NCBI GenBank assembly: GCA_012735575.1
Contig: JAAYGY010000017.1
Location: forward strand, 1-47,727
DNA length: 47,727 bases
Direction: 5' to 3'
From: Clostridiales bacterium
GTDB lineage: Bacteria; Bacillota; Clostridia; Caldicoprobacterales; UBA3941
Positions 8,823 through 16,866 of this stretch are shown here, piece by piece. The translations under genes were made by a program, and so were the position numbers. The notes beneath the pieces were generated by a model. It had not been told where the DNA came from and made no database searches. It was given only the letters and a program-made list of their open reading frames with translations. Position 1 is the first letter of the stretch. Every line of letters begins with the position of its first letter.

Positions 8823-9105
8823 AATCTTTGTCTGTAACAGGAACACAAGTAAAATTGGAATCTATTAGTTTTGTTAATGCATCCATTGCCTCTGCCTGGT
8901 CATTACCCTCTGCAGTAATGGTAATCTCATCATCTTGTCCAATACCAAGAGAAATTATACCCATAATACTTTTTGCATTAACCTTCTTTGAATCTACCTC
9001 TACCCAAATTCTAGAATTAAACTTGCTGGAAACTTGTACAAACAAGGCTGCAGGTCTGGCAGTAAGCCCGTCCTCATGCATTATTTTAAAATTTTTACTT
9101 AACAA
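8821..9105 (-). CDS. crh: HPr-like protein lacking His15 (Crh type)
   Basis: 94-residue HPr fold protein. The regulatory serine region NAKSIMGIISLGI (Ser46) is intact, so HprK should be able to phosphorylate it. The PTS phosphorylation site is lost: HPr has GIHARPA, this protein has GLTARPA, with Thr in place of His15. Bacillus Crh has Gln there and also works only through Ser46, as a co-activator of CcpA in carbon catabolite repression. The TTG start at 9103-9105 overlaps the end of whiA by 11 bases and lies behind GGGGGAG; the next ATG would remove the first beta strand. Position after whiA matches Bacillus crh, and hprK lies upstream in the same gene run. A true HPr must be elsewhere if the cell has a PTS. 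Confidence 0.9.
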   Translation of the reverse strand: MLSKNFKIMHEDGLTARPAALFVQVSSKFNSRIWVEVDSKKVNAKSIMGIISLGIGQDDEITITAEGNDQAEAMDALTKLIDSNFTCVPVTDKD

Positions 9106-10066
9106 CTCCTTCTCCCCCTTTATTTTTTAAATCTTCCGCTATTTTATCCAGCTTCCTTAGTCGATGATTAACTCCCGATTTACCAATAGGTGGCTCCAGC
9201 ATCTCGCCTAGTTCTCTTAAGCTAGCATCAGGATTTTTAAGCCTAAGCTCCGCTATCTCCCTAAGAGATGGAGATAATTTTGCTAGGCCATAATTAGATT
9301 CTAGATACCGGATATTCTCTATCTGCCTGACTGCAGCATTTATGGTCTTGCTTAGGTTAGCCGTTTCACAGTTAACTATTCTATTTATATTATTGCGCAT
9401 ATCCTTATATATTCTAATATTCTCTAAATCCAACAAAGCCGAATGTGCCCCTATAATATTTAACAGATTTACTATTTGGTCACCTTCCTTAAGATATACT
9501 ACAAAATTATTCTTTCTCTCAATGGTTTTGGCATTTAGACCAAATTCATTGATAAGATTACACAAGCTGTTAGCATAGGACTCACTATGTGTTACAATCT
9601 CCAAATGATAAATTTTTTCCGGATCACTTACTGATCCTCCCCCTAGAAAAGCACCTCTTATATATGCTCTTTTACAGCATCGTTTCCTGACCAGTTTGCT
9701 ATCTATGGCACGGTTTATACCAAAGCCTCTTTCCTCTTGTCTTTTCAAGATGCCTGTATCTGCTAATATTTGTTTCACTTGTTGTTCATTTGATAAAACC
9801 AGGTAATAATTATTATTCTTTCTTAGGCGCTGGTTTTTTCTAACCATTACTTCTGTCTGTACATTATATTGGCTTTTAAGCAGTAAGAAAATTCGCCTGG
9901 CTATTGCTGCATTCTCTGTACTAACACGTAAGCTAACCCTTTTTCTCCCACCTAGATGGATAGTTCCACATATTTGGATCAATGCAGCCAATTCAGCCAG
10001 ATTACAACAGGATTTTTGAACAGGTATATGGCATAGTTCGTTTTTAGCTCTGGATGAAAAGGACAT
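9095..10066 (-). CDS. whiA: WhiA family DNA-binding protein
   Basis: Conserved Gram-positive protein of about 320 residues linked to cell division and chromosome segregation in Bacillus and to sporulation in Streptomyces. The start MSFSSRAKNEL is typical of the family. A LAGLIDADG-like N-terminal fold (RGAFLGGGSVSDPEKIYHLEI near residues 135-160) is followed by a helix-turn-helix C-terminal domain (LRELGEMLEPPIGKSGVNHRLRKL). ATG 10064-10066 has AAGGAG eight bases upstream; the GTG at 10075 lies within the ribosome site. It lies 43 bases after rapZ and overlaps crh. In most Firmicutes yvcK stands between rapZ and whiA; here it is absent. Confidence 0.95.
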   Translation of the reverse strand: MSFSSRAKNELCHIPVQKSCCNLAELAALIQICGTIHLGGRKRVSLRVSTENAAIARRIFLLLKSQYNVQTEVMVRKNQRLRKNNNYYLVLSNEQQVKQILADTGILKRQEERGFGINRAIDSKLVRKRCCKRAYIRGAFLGGGSVSDPEKIYHLEIVTHSESYANSLCNLINEFGLNAKTIERKNNFVVYLKEGDQIVNLLNIIGAHSALLDLENIRIYKDMRNNINRIVNCETANLSKTINAAVRQIENIRYLESNYGLAKLSPSLREIAELRLKNPDASLRELGEMLEPPIGKSGVNHRLRKLDKIAEDLKNKGGEGVVK

Positions 10067-10109
10067 GTGCACCACTCCTTTTTAATGCAGATTTTTACAC
10101 TGATTCTTC

Positions 10110-10967
10110 TTAGCCATCAGCAATATCTCTATGCTCAATGGTAACACGATATCCTTTATCCTGCAGAGCCTCATATAATGCATCTCCTATAGCTACCGAC
10201 CTATGCATACCTCCAGTACATCCAATCCCTACCACTAACTGTAATTTTCCTTCTTTTATATAATGAGGTATTAAAAAGACCAGCATGTCCACTAACTTAT
10301 CCATAAATTCCTTTGTTTCAGGGAATTGAAAAACATAATCCCTTACTTCAGGCTTTTGCCCCGTGTGGATTTTTAGCTCGTCAATATAAAAGGGGTTGGG
10401 TAGGAATCTTACATCAAAAACCAGATCTGCATCTAAAAGAATACCATGTTTAAATCCAAAGGAAATAATAGAAACTAATAATCCTTCCTCATTTTCATTT
10501 TCATGAAACAGTTCTACTAAATGCTCCTTTAACTGCTTGGGGTAAAGGTCGCTAGTATCAATGATATAGTCTGATATTTCCCTTATTCTCTCTAACCGCT
10601 GCCTCTCTTTTTGTATACCGGAAATAATCCTTCCTTCCTTTACCAGAGGGTGTGCGCGGCGACTTTCCTTATACCTTTTTATTAAGACACTGTCTGATGC
10701 CTCTAAAAAGAGTACTTCGTAGGTATAGCCTTCATTTTTCATTTCACATAGACATCCCAAAAGATCATCAAAAAAGCCCCGTCCACGAATATCGACCACA
10801 ATAGCCACTTTGTCTATACTGCCTTCAGATTCCTGACACAACTCTACAAACCGAAGGATCAGCTTGGGTGGCAAATTATCAACACAGAAAAACCCCATAT
10901 CCTCCAAGTAGCGGATAGCCATAGTTTTTCCCGCTCCTGATAACCCCGTTACAATTAAAAATCTCAT
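10110..10967 (-). CDS. rapZ: RNase adapter / nucleotide-binding protein RapZ (YvcJ)
   Basis: 285-residue P-loop protein with Walker A GLSGAGKT at residues 8-15 and the conserved C-terminal motif [13 protein letters not shown]. In Escherichia coli RapZ guides RNase E to the glmZ small RNA and senses glucosamine-6-phosphate. In Bacillus YvcJ hydrolyses GTP and affects competence; its exact role in Gram-positives is unsettled. ATG follows GAAGGTG by five bases. The gene begins 24 bases after the PHP phosphoesterase gene, within the murB-to-crh run. Confidence 0.95.
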   Translation of the reverse strand: MRFLIVTGLSGAGKTMAIRYLEDMGFFCVDNLPPKLILRFVELCQESEGSIDKVAIVVDIRGRGFFDDLLGCLCEMKNEGYTYEVLFLEASDSVLIKRYKESRRAHPLVKEGRIISGIQKERQRLERIREISDYIIDTSDLYPKQLKEHLVELFHENENEEGLLVSIISFGFKHGILLDADLVFDVRFLPNPFYIDELKIHTGQKPEVRDYVFQFPETKEFMDKLVDMLVFLIPHYIKEGKLQLVVGIGCTGGMHRSVAIGDALYEALQDKGYRVTIEHRDIADG

Positions 10968-10991
10968 AAATGCACCTTCTTCCTATGTTAA

Positions 10992-11729
10992 CTAGGCATG
11001 ACTTGCATTGATTATTCGGTCTGGATTTAAGCCTGCTGCAGAAGCGATTTCTATGCCCTTTGCAAAGTCTCCCACTTTAGACGGATGGTGAGCATCACTA
11101 TTTATAACAAAACTAACTCCTTCTCTTAGAGCTATTTTAACATATTCAGTAGTCATAAATCCATGGCTAGCATTAATTTCCAAGGCAACACCTCTTTTTG
11201 CAGCATGTTGGGCCAGCAGCCTGGTATCAATATCAATCTTTGCACCTGGATGGGTAATAATTTTAATAGGATACCTTTCTATTGCCCTGATCATAGCCTG
11301 GGTATTTTGCAATCTTATATTTTTTTTATCCATGGGCAATATGCCTGATAAAAAGTTACCTGCATACAACTTTATAGCCTCCTTAAAGGATTTTGGCACA
11401 GCTCCTTTATGAAATCCCATGAGTATAATATCAAACTTATCTATATACTCTTCCGGTATGTCAATGGTCCCATCCAAACCTATGAGATTTGCTTCAACAC
11501 CCAATAATATTTCTATATCGGTATATTTATCCTCTAGCCTTTGTACCTCTTGTCGCATTCTATCTACATCTTTGAATCTAATACCAAAGCCTATATGTGC
11601 AAAACCATGGTCAGTTATGGCAATTTTTTTTAAACCCTTTTTGCGAGCAGCCAAAACATTGTCTTCTATAGATCCTTTACCATGACTAAAGCGAGTATGA
11701 GTATGGTAATCTGCTGTAATATTATACAT
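10992..11729 (-). CDS. PHP-domain phosphoesterase (YcdX-like)
   Basis: 245-residue PHP-family metal-dependent phosphoesterase. Metal-binding motifs are spread along the chain as expected: DYHTHTRFSHG near the start, ITDHG, the GVEAN Glu, MGFHKG, ITHPG, EINAS and the final INSDAHHPS. This is the E. coli YcdX type, which binds three metals; the natural substrate is unknown. The ATG shares its A with the murB stop (TAATG), so translation is coupled. The placement between murB and rapZ is common in Clostridia. Confidence 0.88.
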   Translation of the reverse strand: MYNITADYHTHTRFSHGKGSIEDNVLAARKKGLKKIAITDHGFAHIGFGIRFKDVDRMRQEVQRLEDKYTDIEILLGVEANLIGLDGTIDIPEEYIDKFDIILMGFHKGAVPKSFKEAIKLYAGNFLSGILPMDKKNIRLQNTQAMIRAIERYPIKIITHPGAKIDIDTRLLAQHAAKRGVALEINASHGFMTTEYVKIALREGVSFVINSDAHHPSKVGDFAKGIEIASAAGLNPDRIINASHA

Positions 11730-12637
11730 TATTCCTCTCCTACAATCCTTACCTCCGGCACCATCTCCACTCCGTACTTGTCATAAATAATATCCTGAAC
11801 CTTTTTAATAAGGTCAATGACATTCTGTGCAGTGGCATTACCTAAATTGATGATAAATCCAGCATGAAGATCTGAGATTTGAGCATCCCCTATCCTAAGG
11901 CCTTTAAGACCACAATCCTGGATTAGCTTTCCTGCATAATAGCCAACTGGCCGTTTAAAAGTACTTCCGGCACTGGGGTAGGCAAGGGGTTGCTTTTCTC
12001 TTCTCCTCCTAGCAAGGTCTGCCATTAAATCCAAAGACTCTTGCTGATCTCCATACTCAAGCACCATATCTACCTCTGAAACAATCAAATCAGTGGTCTG
12101 TATACAGCTAGTTCTATATCCAAAATTCATTTCCTCCTCATCCAGAATATGAATTTTACCATTGCTGTCTATACATCTAACTGAAACAACCACATCCTTC
12201 ATTTCTCCTCCATAGGCACCTGCATTCATGGTAATAGCGCCGCCTAAGGTTCCAGGTATTCCACTTGCAAACTCCAGCCCTTTTAGACTGTGTCTAACTG
12301 CAGCTCTGGATAAGGTTGACAGTAGTACACCTGACTGTGCCTTAATCGTCTTTCCACCAATATCTATATTACTATAATTTTCAGATATTTTCAGCACCAC
12401 TCCTCTTATTCCCTTATCCCTTACCAACAGGTTTGAACCATTACCCATAATAAAAATAGGAACTGATGTATCTTTACATACCTTTAGGGTATGAATAATC
12501 TCCTCCTCATTAGCTGGCAGAACCATAATATCAGCTGGTCCACCAATTCTGAAAGAAGTATGCTTCTTCATAGGTTCGTCTTTCAAAATACGTTCAGATG
12601 GTATATATTCACTTAACTTTATATATATATTCTCCAT
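11729..12637 (-). CDS. murB: UDP-N-acetylenolpyruvoylglucosamine reductase
   Basis: FAD enzyme that uses NADPH to make UDP-N-acetylmuramate, the second step of peptidoglycan precursor synthesis. FAD-binding motifs are TSFRIGGPADIM, GNGSNLLV and SGIPGTLGGAITMNAGAYGGE; the catalytic serine region is AGSTFKRP, near residue 225. ATG 12635-12637 is behind GGGAG and gives 302 residues, matching Bacillus MurB. The longer reading from 12685 lacks a ribosome site. It is translationally coupled to the PHP gene downstream. Confidence 0.96.
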   Translation of the reverse strand: MENIYIKLSEYIPSERILKDEPMKKHTSFRIGGPADIMVLPANEEEIIHTLKVCKDTSVPIFIMGNGSNLLVRDKGIRGVVLKISENYSNIDIGGKTIKAQSGVLLSTLSRAAVRHSLKGLEFASGIPGTLGGAITMNAGAYGGEMKDVVVSVRCIDSNGKIHILDEEEMNFGYRTSCIQTTDLIVSEVDMVLEYGDQQESLDLMADLARRRREKQPLAYPSAGSTFKRPVGYYAGKLIQDCGLKGLRIGDAQISDLHAGFIINLGNATAQNVIDLIKKVQDIIYDKYGVEMVPEVRIVGEE

Positions 12638-12724
12638 TTTTTTACACTCCCTGCTAAAGAACAGTTTATAACTATTCCATTCCACTTTTATTAGTTTACA
12701 TTAATTCCTGTATTCCTTCAATAG

Positions 12725-13981
12725 CTATTCTAATATATCTGAAGAGCTGTCAGCCTTTGCCTTAAATATATCCATTATCTCATTTTTATAAACTTGCCAA
12801 TCTTCATCAGCAGGACTGTATTTGAATCTTGTTAAATTCCGTTCCAGTATATGCATTTCAGGATCATCTTCGTAAATATAGTCTATACCTCCAATTATAG
12901 AAAACATGCCTATTTTCTTTAATTCCCTTTGTGCCTCTTCCGACAGAAGAGATTTTAGAAAAGCAATACTATAGTGCCTTTTTATTTCATGGTCTTTTTT
13001 TATCAGACCATAAATGGCAATCTGATCTTGAAATAATCCATCCTTTCCTTCCATTGGTAAACAGGATATCCCTGTCTCAAACCCCTTCCCCTGTTTTTGG
13101 GATTCCTTTATCTTATACAAAACTTTAGTATTGCCTAGAAAAACCCCAATTCTTGCCTCATCCACAAACATGCTCATTGCTCTGCTGCTATCAATGCTGC
13201 CTATATCTTCTGGAACTAGGTTTTCACCATTTATCCAGCTATATATATATTTATATCCATAATCGTCTTGTATTTTTCCACTTTGATTATAAATCATGCT
13301 AGCAATGGGTTTTGAATAAGTGGAGTTATAGCTGCCAAATCCGTAATAATGAACTTCTTTTCTATTTTCCTCTTTTACATAAGAAAGATTTCGAACAATC
13401 CTGTCTAGGGTAGTTAAGTCTATCTCATTATCCTCAATGGTCATTCCCTGTTCCTGCAGCATATCATAATTAAAAAACAGTGCATAAGTTCCTATCATAA
13501 CTGGCACGCCTTGCATTATTTTATCCCTCATAGCAGGCTTTAGTGCCAGAGGTGCTATCCTATTCAATTCTTCATCTTGAAAATAAGGCCTTAGATCTTC
13601 ATATAAATAAGAGGGTACAAAATCTTCATATAGGGGGATGGAAATAATATCTGGCAAGATATCCTTATCTATATTGCCTAAAAAATACATTTGTGCTCTT
13701 TGCGGAGTAAGCCTCTTAACATCAATAAAGACTCCGGGGTTTTCCCTTTCAAATTTTTCTATTCTTGCATTTAGCCAACTGGAATTGGATACAGTACCGG
13801 TTTCAATATAAGGTATATCCCATAAGGTTATTACACCTGTCCATTCTGAAAAAAACTCTTCTTCATTATACCTTTGTTCATCTTTATTAGTATTTACTAG
13901 AAAGATTTTTGTACCTATCACCAAATATATCACAACAAAAAGAAAAAGAAAAAGAGTAAATGGTTTTATGCCTTTCTTCAC
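12725..13981 (-). CDS. Membrane-anchored extracellular solute-binding protein, family 1
   Basis: 418 residues. A single hydrophobic N-terminal segment (about residues 8-28) without a lipobox Cys suggests a membrane anchor. The rest looks like an ABC sugar-binding protein of the family 1 type: WLNARIEKFERENPGV, DILPDIISI, an FNYDMLQEQG lobe, FLGNTKVLYKIK and a C-terminal helix set. No permease or ATPase genes are beside it, so it may serve a distant transporter or act as a sensor. GTG 13979-13981 is behind AGGAGG by about seven bases. It lies 80 bases after the glucokinase gene and 87 bases before murB in one direction. The ligand is unknown. Confidence 0.75.
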   Translation of the reverse strand: MKKGIKPFTLFLFLFVVIYLVIGTKIFLVNTNKDEQRYNEEEFFSEWTGVITLWDIPYIETGTVSNSSWLNARIEKFERENPGVFIDVKRLTPQRAQMYFLGNIDKDILPDIISIPLYEDFVPSYLYEDLRPYFQDEELNRIAPLALKPAMRDKIMQGVPVMIGTYALFFNYDMLQEQGMTIEDNEIDLTTLDRIVRNLSYVKEENRKEVHYYGFGSYNSTYSKPIASMIYNQSGKIQDDYGYKYIYSWINGENLVPEDIGSIDSSRAMSMFVDEARIGVFLGNTKVLYKIKESQKQGKGFETGISCLPMEGKDGLFQDQIAIYGLIKKDHEIKRHYSIAFLKSLLSEEAQRELKKIGMFSIIGGIDYIYEDDPEMHILERNLTRFKYSPADEDWQVYKNEIMDIFKAKADSSSDILE

Positions 13982-14061
13982 GGTTACTCCTCCTAATAGG
14001 CAAGATAAAACCCTTTACTCCATTTATATGGTCCCCCTTTTTAGGGTATTACATAATTCTA

Positions 14062-15009
14062 TTATAATCTACCTAACATAGCAGCGCCTATTATACCTGC
14101 ATCGTTACCCAGTACTGCTCTGGTTATTTGTGCATAAGGAACATCTTTATAGAATATGTGTTCTGCTACCTTCTTCTTTAAGGCGTCCATTAAGAAATCT
14201 CCCGCCTTAGCTACTCCTCCACCAATTGCAATAATAGCAGGATCAAAGGAGTTAATTATAGTAATAATACCCATTGCCAAATAGTAAACATATTTGTCAA
14301 AGAGTTCAAGTGCGGTAGCATCTCCTTCTTTAGCTGCATCAATAACAGTCTTGGCAGTTATTTTATCCAGATCTCCATCTACAGACTTATATATTAGAGA
14401 ATCAGGATTGTCTTGGGCTGCTTTTTTCCCTTCCCTGATAAGTGCTGTGGCAGATGCATACCTTTCCCAGCATCCACTGTTTCCACATGTACATGGAATT
14501 CCATTATCCACCTGAACAATCATATGTCCCAGCTCAGCACCTATAGAATGGGTTCCGCTGTATGGCTTTCCATTGATTACAATACCGGCACCAATACCTG
14601 TTCCCAGGGTTAGGGTTATAGAGTTTTCCACTCCTTTGCAGGCACCTGCTACTGCTTCAGCAAGTCCAGCGGTATTTCCATCGTTTTCTATTCGTATTGG
14701 TAAATCGAAATACTTTTCAAGCTCCGCTCTTACAGGAACATTATGCCAATGGAGGTTGTTAGCAAATACAATAGTACCCTTTTCATCATCAGGTAAACCC
14801 GGGGAACCTATACCAATTGCTTTTACATCCTCTTCTTTATAGTCTGATTCCTCAATAACTCGCTTTATTAGATCAGCTATATCCTTCATTATCTCTTCAA
14901 AAGGACGGCCCACGCCTGTTGGCACTCCCCCTTTGTGAATAATTTTTCCTTCTTCGTCTACTAAACCTACTGCTATATTTGTCCCACCTATATCTACTCC
15001 TATGTACAT
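14062..15009 (-). CDS. glcK: ROK-family glucokinase
   Basis: 315-residue ROK sugar kinase, predicted to phosphorylate glucose with ATP. Motifs: DIGGTNIAVG (phosphate-binding), IENDGNTAG (catalytic Asp), LTLGTGIGAGIV, the ROK signature around residues 150-185 with GAELGHM and the zinc ligands CTCGNSGCWE. ATG is behind GGGAGG by seven bases. It lies 36 bases after hprK in the same gene run, which places sugar phosphorylation next to the carbon-catabolite kinase. ROK repressors share this fold, but the N-terminal DNA-binding domain is absent here. Glucose is the most likely substrate; other hexoses are possible. Confidence 0.88.
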   Translation of the reverse strand: MYIGVDIGGTNIAVGLVDEEGKIIHKGGVPTGVGRPFEEIMKDIADLIKRVIEESDYKEEDVKAIGIGSPGLPDDEKGTIVFANNLHWHNVPVRAELEKYFDLPIRIENDGNTAGLAEAVAGACKGVENSITLTLGTGIGAGIVINGKPYSGTHSIGAELGHMIVQVDNGIPCTCGNSGCWERYASATALIREGKKAAQDNPDSLIYKSVDGDLDKITAKTVIDAAKEGDATALELFDKYVYYLAMGIITIINSFDPAIIAIGGGVAKAGDFLMDALKKKVAEHIFYKDVPYAQITRAVLGNDAGIIGAAMLGRL

Positions 15010-15045
15010 TTTCCATCCTCCCTTAATAGTTGTAAATAATAAATT

Positions 15046-15981
15046 TTATAATCCCTTGTTCATTTGAATAAGGGCGTTTAAGCGATTGTCCAGTTCCTGA
15101 GCTGCATTGTAACCCATGCGTTTGAGCCTCCAATTACGTGCAGCCACCTCTACTATAATAGCTAAGTTTCTACCGGGCCTAACCGGTACTACTATTTTTG
15201 GTAGTCTAACACCCAGGATCTCTGTATATTCCTCGGTCAGTCCCAATCTGTCATATTCTTTACTATCATCCCAGAATTCCAGATATATAACAATATCCAG
15301 GGGCTTGTTGTTTATTACTGCACCTACACCATACATGGCTTTTATATCAATTATACCTATACCTCTTATTTCCATAAAATGCCTAATTACCTCTGGGGCT
15401 TCACCTATTAGCCTATTATCAGTAACCTTTTTTATCTCCACGGCATCATCTGCCACTAGGCGATGACCTCGTTTGATTAACTCTAGTGCGGTTTCGCTCT
15501 TGCCAATCCCGCTTTCCCCCATTATAAATACTCCTGCACCATATACATCAACCAATACACCATGGCGAGTTATTTTAGGAGCTAATGCTGAACTTAAATA
15601 ATTGATAAGTTTTTGGGTTAAGTTGCTAGTTGATATACTGGATCTTAACAGTGCCCTGTTATACTTCCTGGAAAGTTCAAATATATAATCAGGAATATCC
15701 ATACCTCTTGTAATTATAAGGCAAGGGAAATCATACTGAAAGAATTTTTCCAGTTGCTGCTGTCTAACATCGGGATCCATAGTTTCCAGGTAAGTCATCT
15801 CCACTTTACCTAACACCTGGATTCTTTCTGAGGCAAAATAATCAAAAAATCCAGCAAACTGCAATCCAGGTCTATTAACATCACTAGTAACAATATCAAT
15901 ATTCTGTGAATCACAAGAGTGTATAACCTCTAGATCCAGTTCCTTGACAATATTTTCTATAGGTATGGTTGTCAAGTACAT
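15046..15981 (-). CDS. hprK: HPr kinase/phosphorylase
   Basis: Bifunctional enzyme that phosphorylates or dephosphorylates Ser46 of HPr and Crh according to fructose-1,6-bisphosphate, ATP and phosphate, and so controls CcpA-dependent catabolite repression. 311 residues, the usual length. The N-terminal domain is followed by Walker A GESGIGKSE (about residues 153-161), VADDAVEI and the family signature MEIRGIGIIDI. The ATG shares its A with the stop of the upstream HAD gene (TGATG), with GAGAGG as ribosome site. Its probable substrate Crh is encoded at the end of the same gene run. The product of PfkA, also in this window, is its family effector. Confidence 0.97.
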   Translation of the reverse strand: MYLTTIPIENIVKELDLEVIHSCDSQNIDIVTSDVNRPGLQFAGFFDYFASERIQVLGKVEMTYLETMDPDVRQQQLEKFFQYDFPCLIITRGMDIPDYIFELSRKYNRALLRSSISTSNLTQKLINYLSSALAPKITRHGVLVDVYGAGVFIMGESGIGKSETALELIKRGHRLVADDAVEIKKVTDNRLIGEAPEVIRHFMEIRGIGIIDIKAMYGVGAVINNKPLDIVIYLEFWDDSKEYDRLGLTEEYTEILGVRLPKIVVPVRPGRNLAIIVEVAARNWRLKRMGYNAAQELDNRLNALIQMNKGL

Positions 15982-16784
15982 CAGCTCCTCTCTAGTACAA
16001 ACTTATCAATCGCCTGAGCAACCCCATCCTCATCATTTATACCTGTTATATAATCGGCATGAGATTTCACGTATTCAGGGGAGTTTCCCATAGCTACACC
16101 CAATCCAGCGTATTGTAACATAGATATGTCGTTATAGCTATCTCCTATTGCAATTACATTTTCTCTATTAATACCTTTTAGGTTTGCCAGATATTCTAAA
16201 GCCTTACCTTTGGTGGCATCTTTATGGGTAAATTCTAAATATTCCGGCTTGGATGTAGTAACTTCAATCTGATTATCAAAAATTTTGGCAAACTCATTCC
16301 TCAGTTTTCCAATTATATCTGGTTCATCAATGATTAAGAGTTTGTTTGGTGGATCAAAGGAGAACTTATCCAAAGGTCCTACTGCCTGTCCTTTGACCCC
16401 TATATTTTCATAGTACATATTGCTGTACTTATTGTCCTCTTCAAAGTAGTACTCATCCCCGATATAAATTTGCAGGTGTAAGGATTTCTCTTTGCATATA
16501 TGGATTATTCTCCGGCAAATATCCATGGGTAGAGTTTTGTTATACAATACATCTTTCGAGAATGCGTTTTTTATCAATCCGCCCTGATACGTTATTATAG
16601 GAACGTCCAGTCCCAGTTGATGTGCATATCTTAGGGCAGAAATAAACATTCTGCCCGTAGCAATTGTAACTAAAACCCCTTTTTCCATTGCCTTTATCAA
16701 AGCTTCTTTATTTCTGTTACTAATCTCCAAATCCGTACCTAGCAGTGAATCATCCAGATCTACTGCTATAAGTTTATAATTCAA
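15981..16784 (-). CDS. Cof-type HAD family sugar-phosphate phosphatase
   Basis: 267-residue haloacid dehalogenase superfamily phosphatase of the Cof/YidA type. Motif I is VDLDDSLLG (nucleophile and acid Asp; the usual DGT is DDS), motif II TIATGRM, motif III Lys in DATKGKAL, and motif IV IGDSYNDISML. Such enzymes act on small sugar phosphates or FMN; the substrate is not predictable. The start is TTG 16782-16784, six bases after GAGGTG; the GTG at 16793 is inside that site. The stop overlaps the hprK ATG, so the two are translationally coupled. Confidence 0.88.
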   Translation of the reverse strand: MNYKLIAVDLDDSLLGTDLEISNRNKEALIKAMEKGVLVTIATGRMFISALRYAHQLGLDVPIITYQGGLIKNAFSKDVLYNKTLPMDICRRIIHICKEKSLHLQIYIGDEYYFEEDNKYSNMYYENIGVKGQAVGPLDKFSFDPPNKLLIIDEPDIIGKLRNEFAKIFDNQIEVTTSKPEYLEFTHKDATKGKALEYLANLKGINRENVIAIGDSYNDISMLQYAGLGVAMGNSPEYVKSHADYITGINDEDGVAQAIDKFVLERS

Positions 16785-16866
16785 AAATCTCACCTCAAAA
16801 TATTTATACAGTAATCAAATTCTCTTTTTAATTATATATTGTGTTCATTACCATGTCTAGTATATT

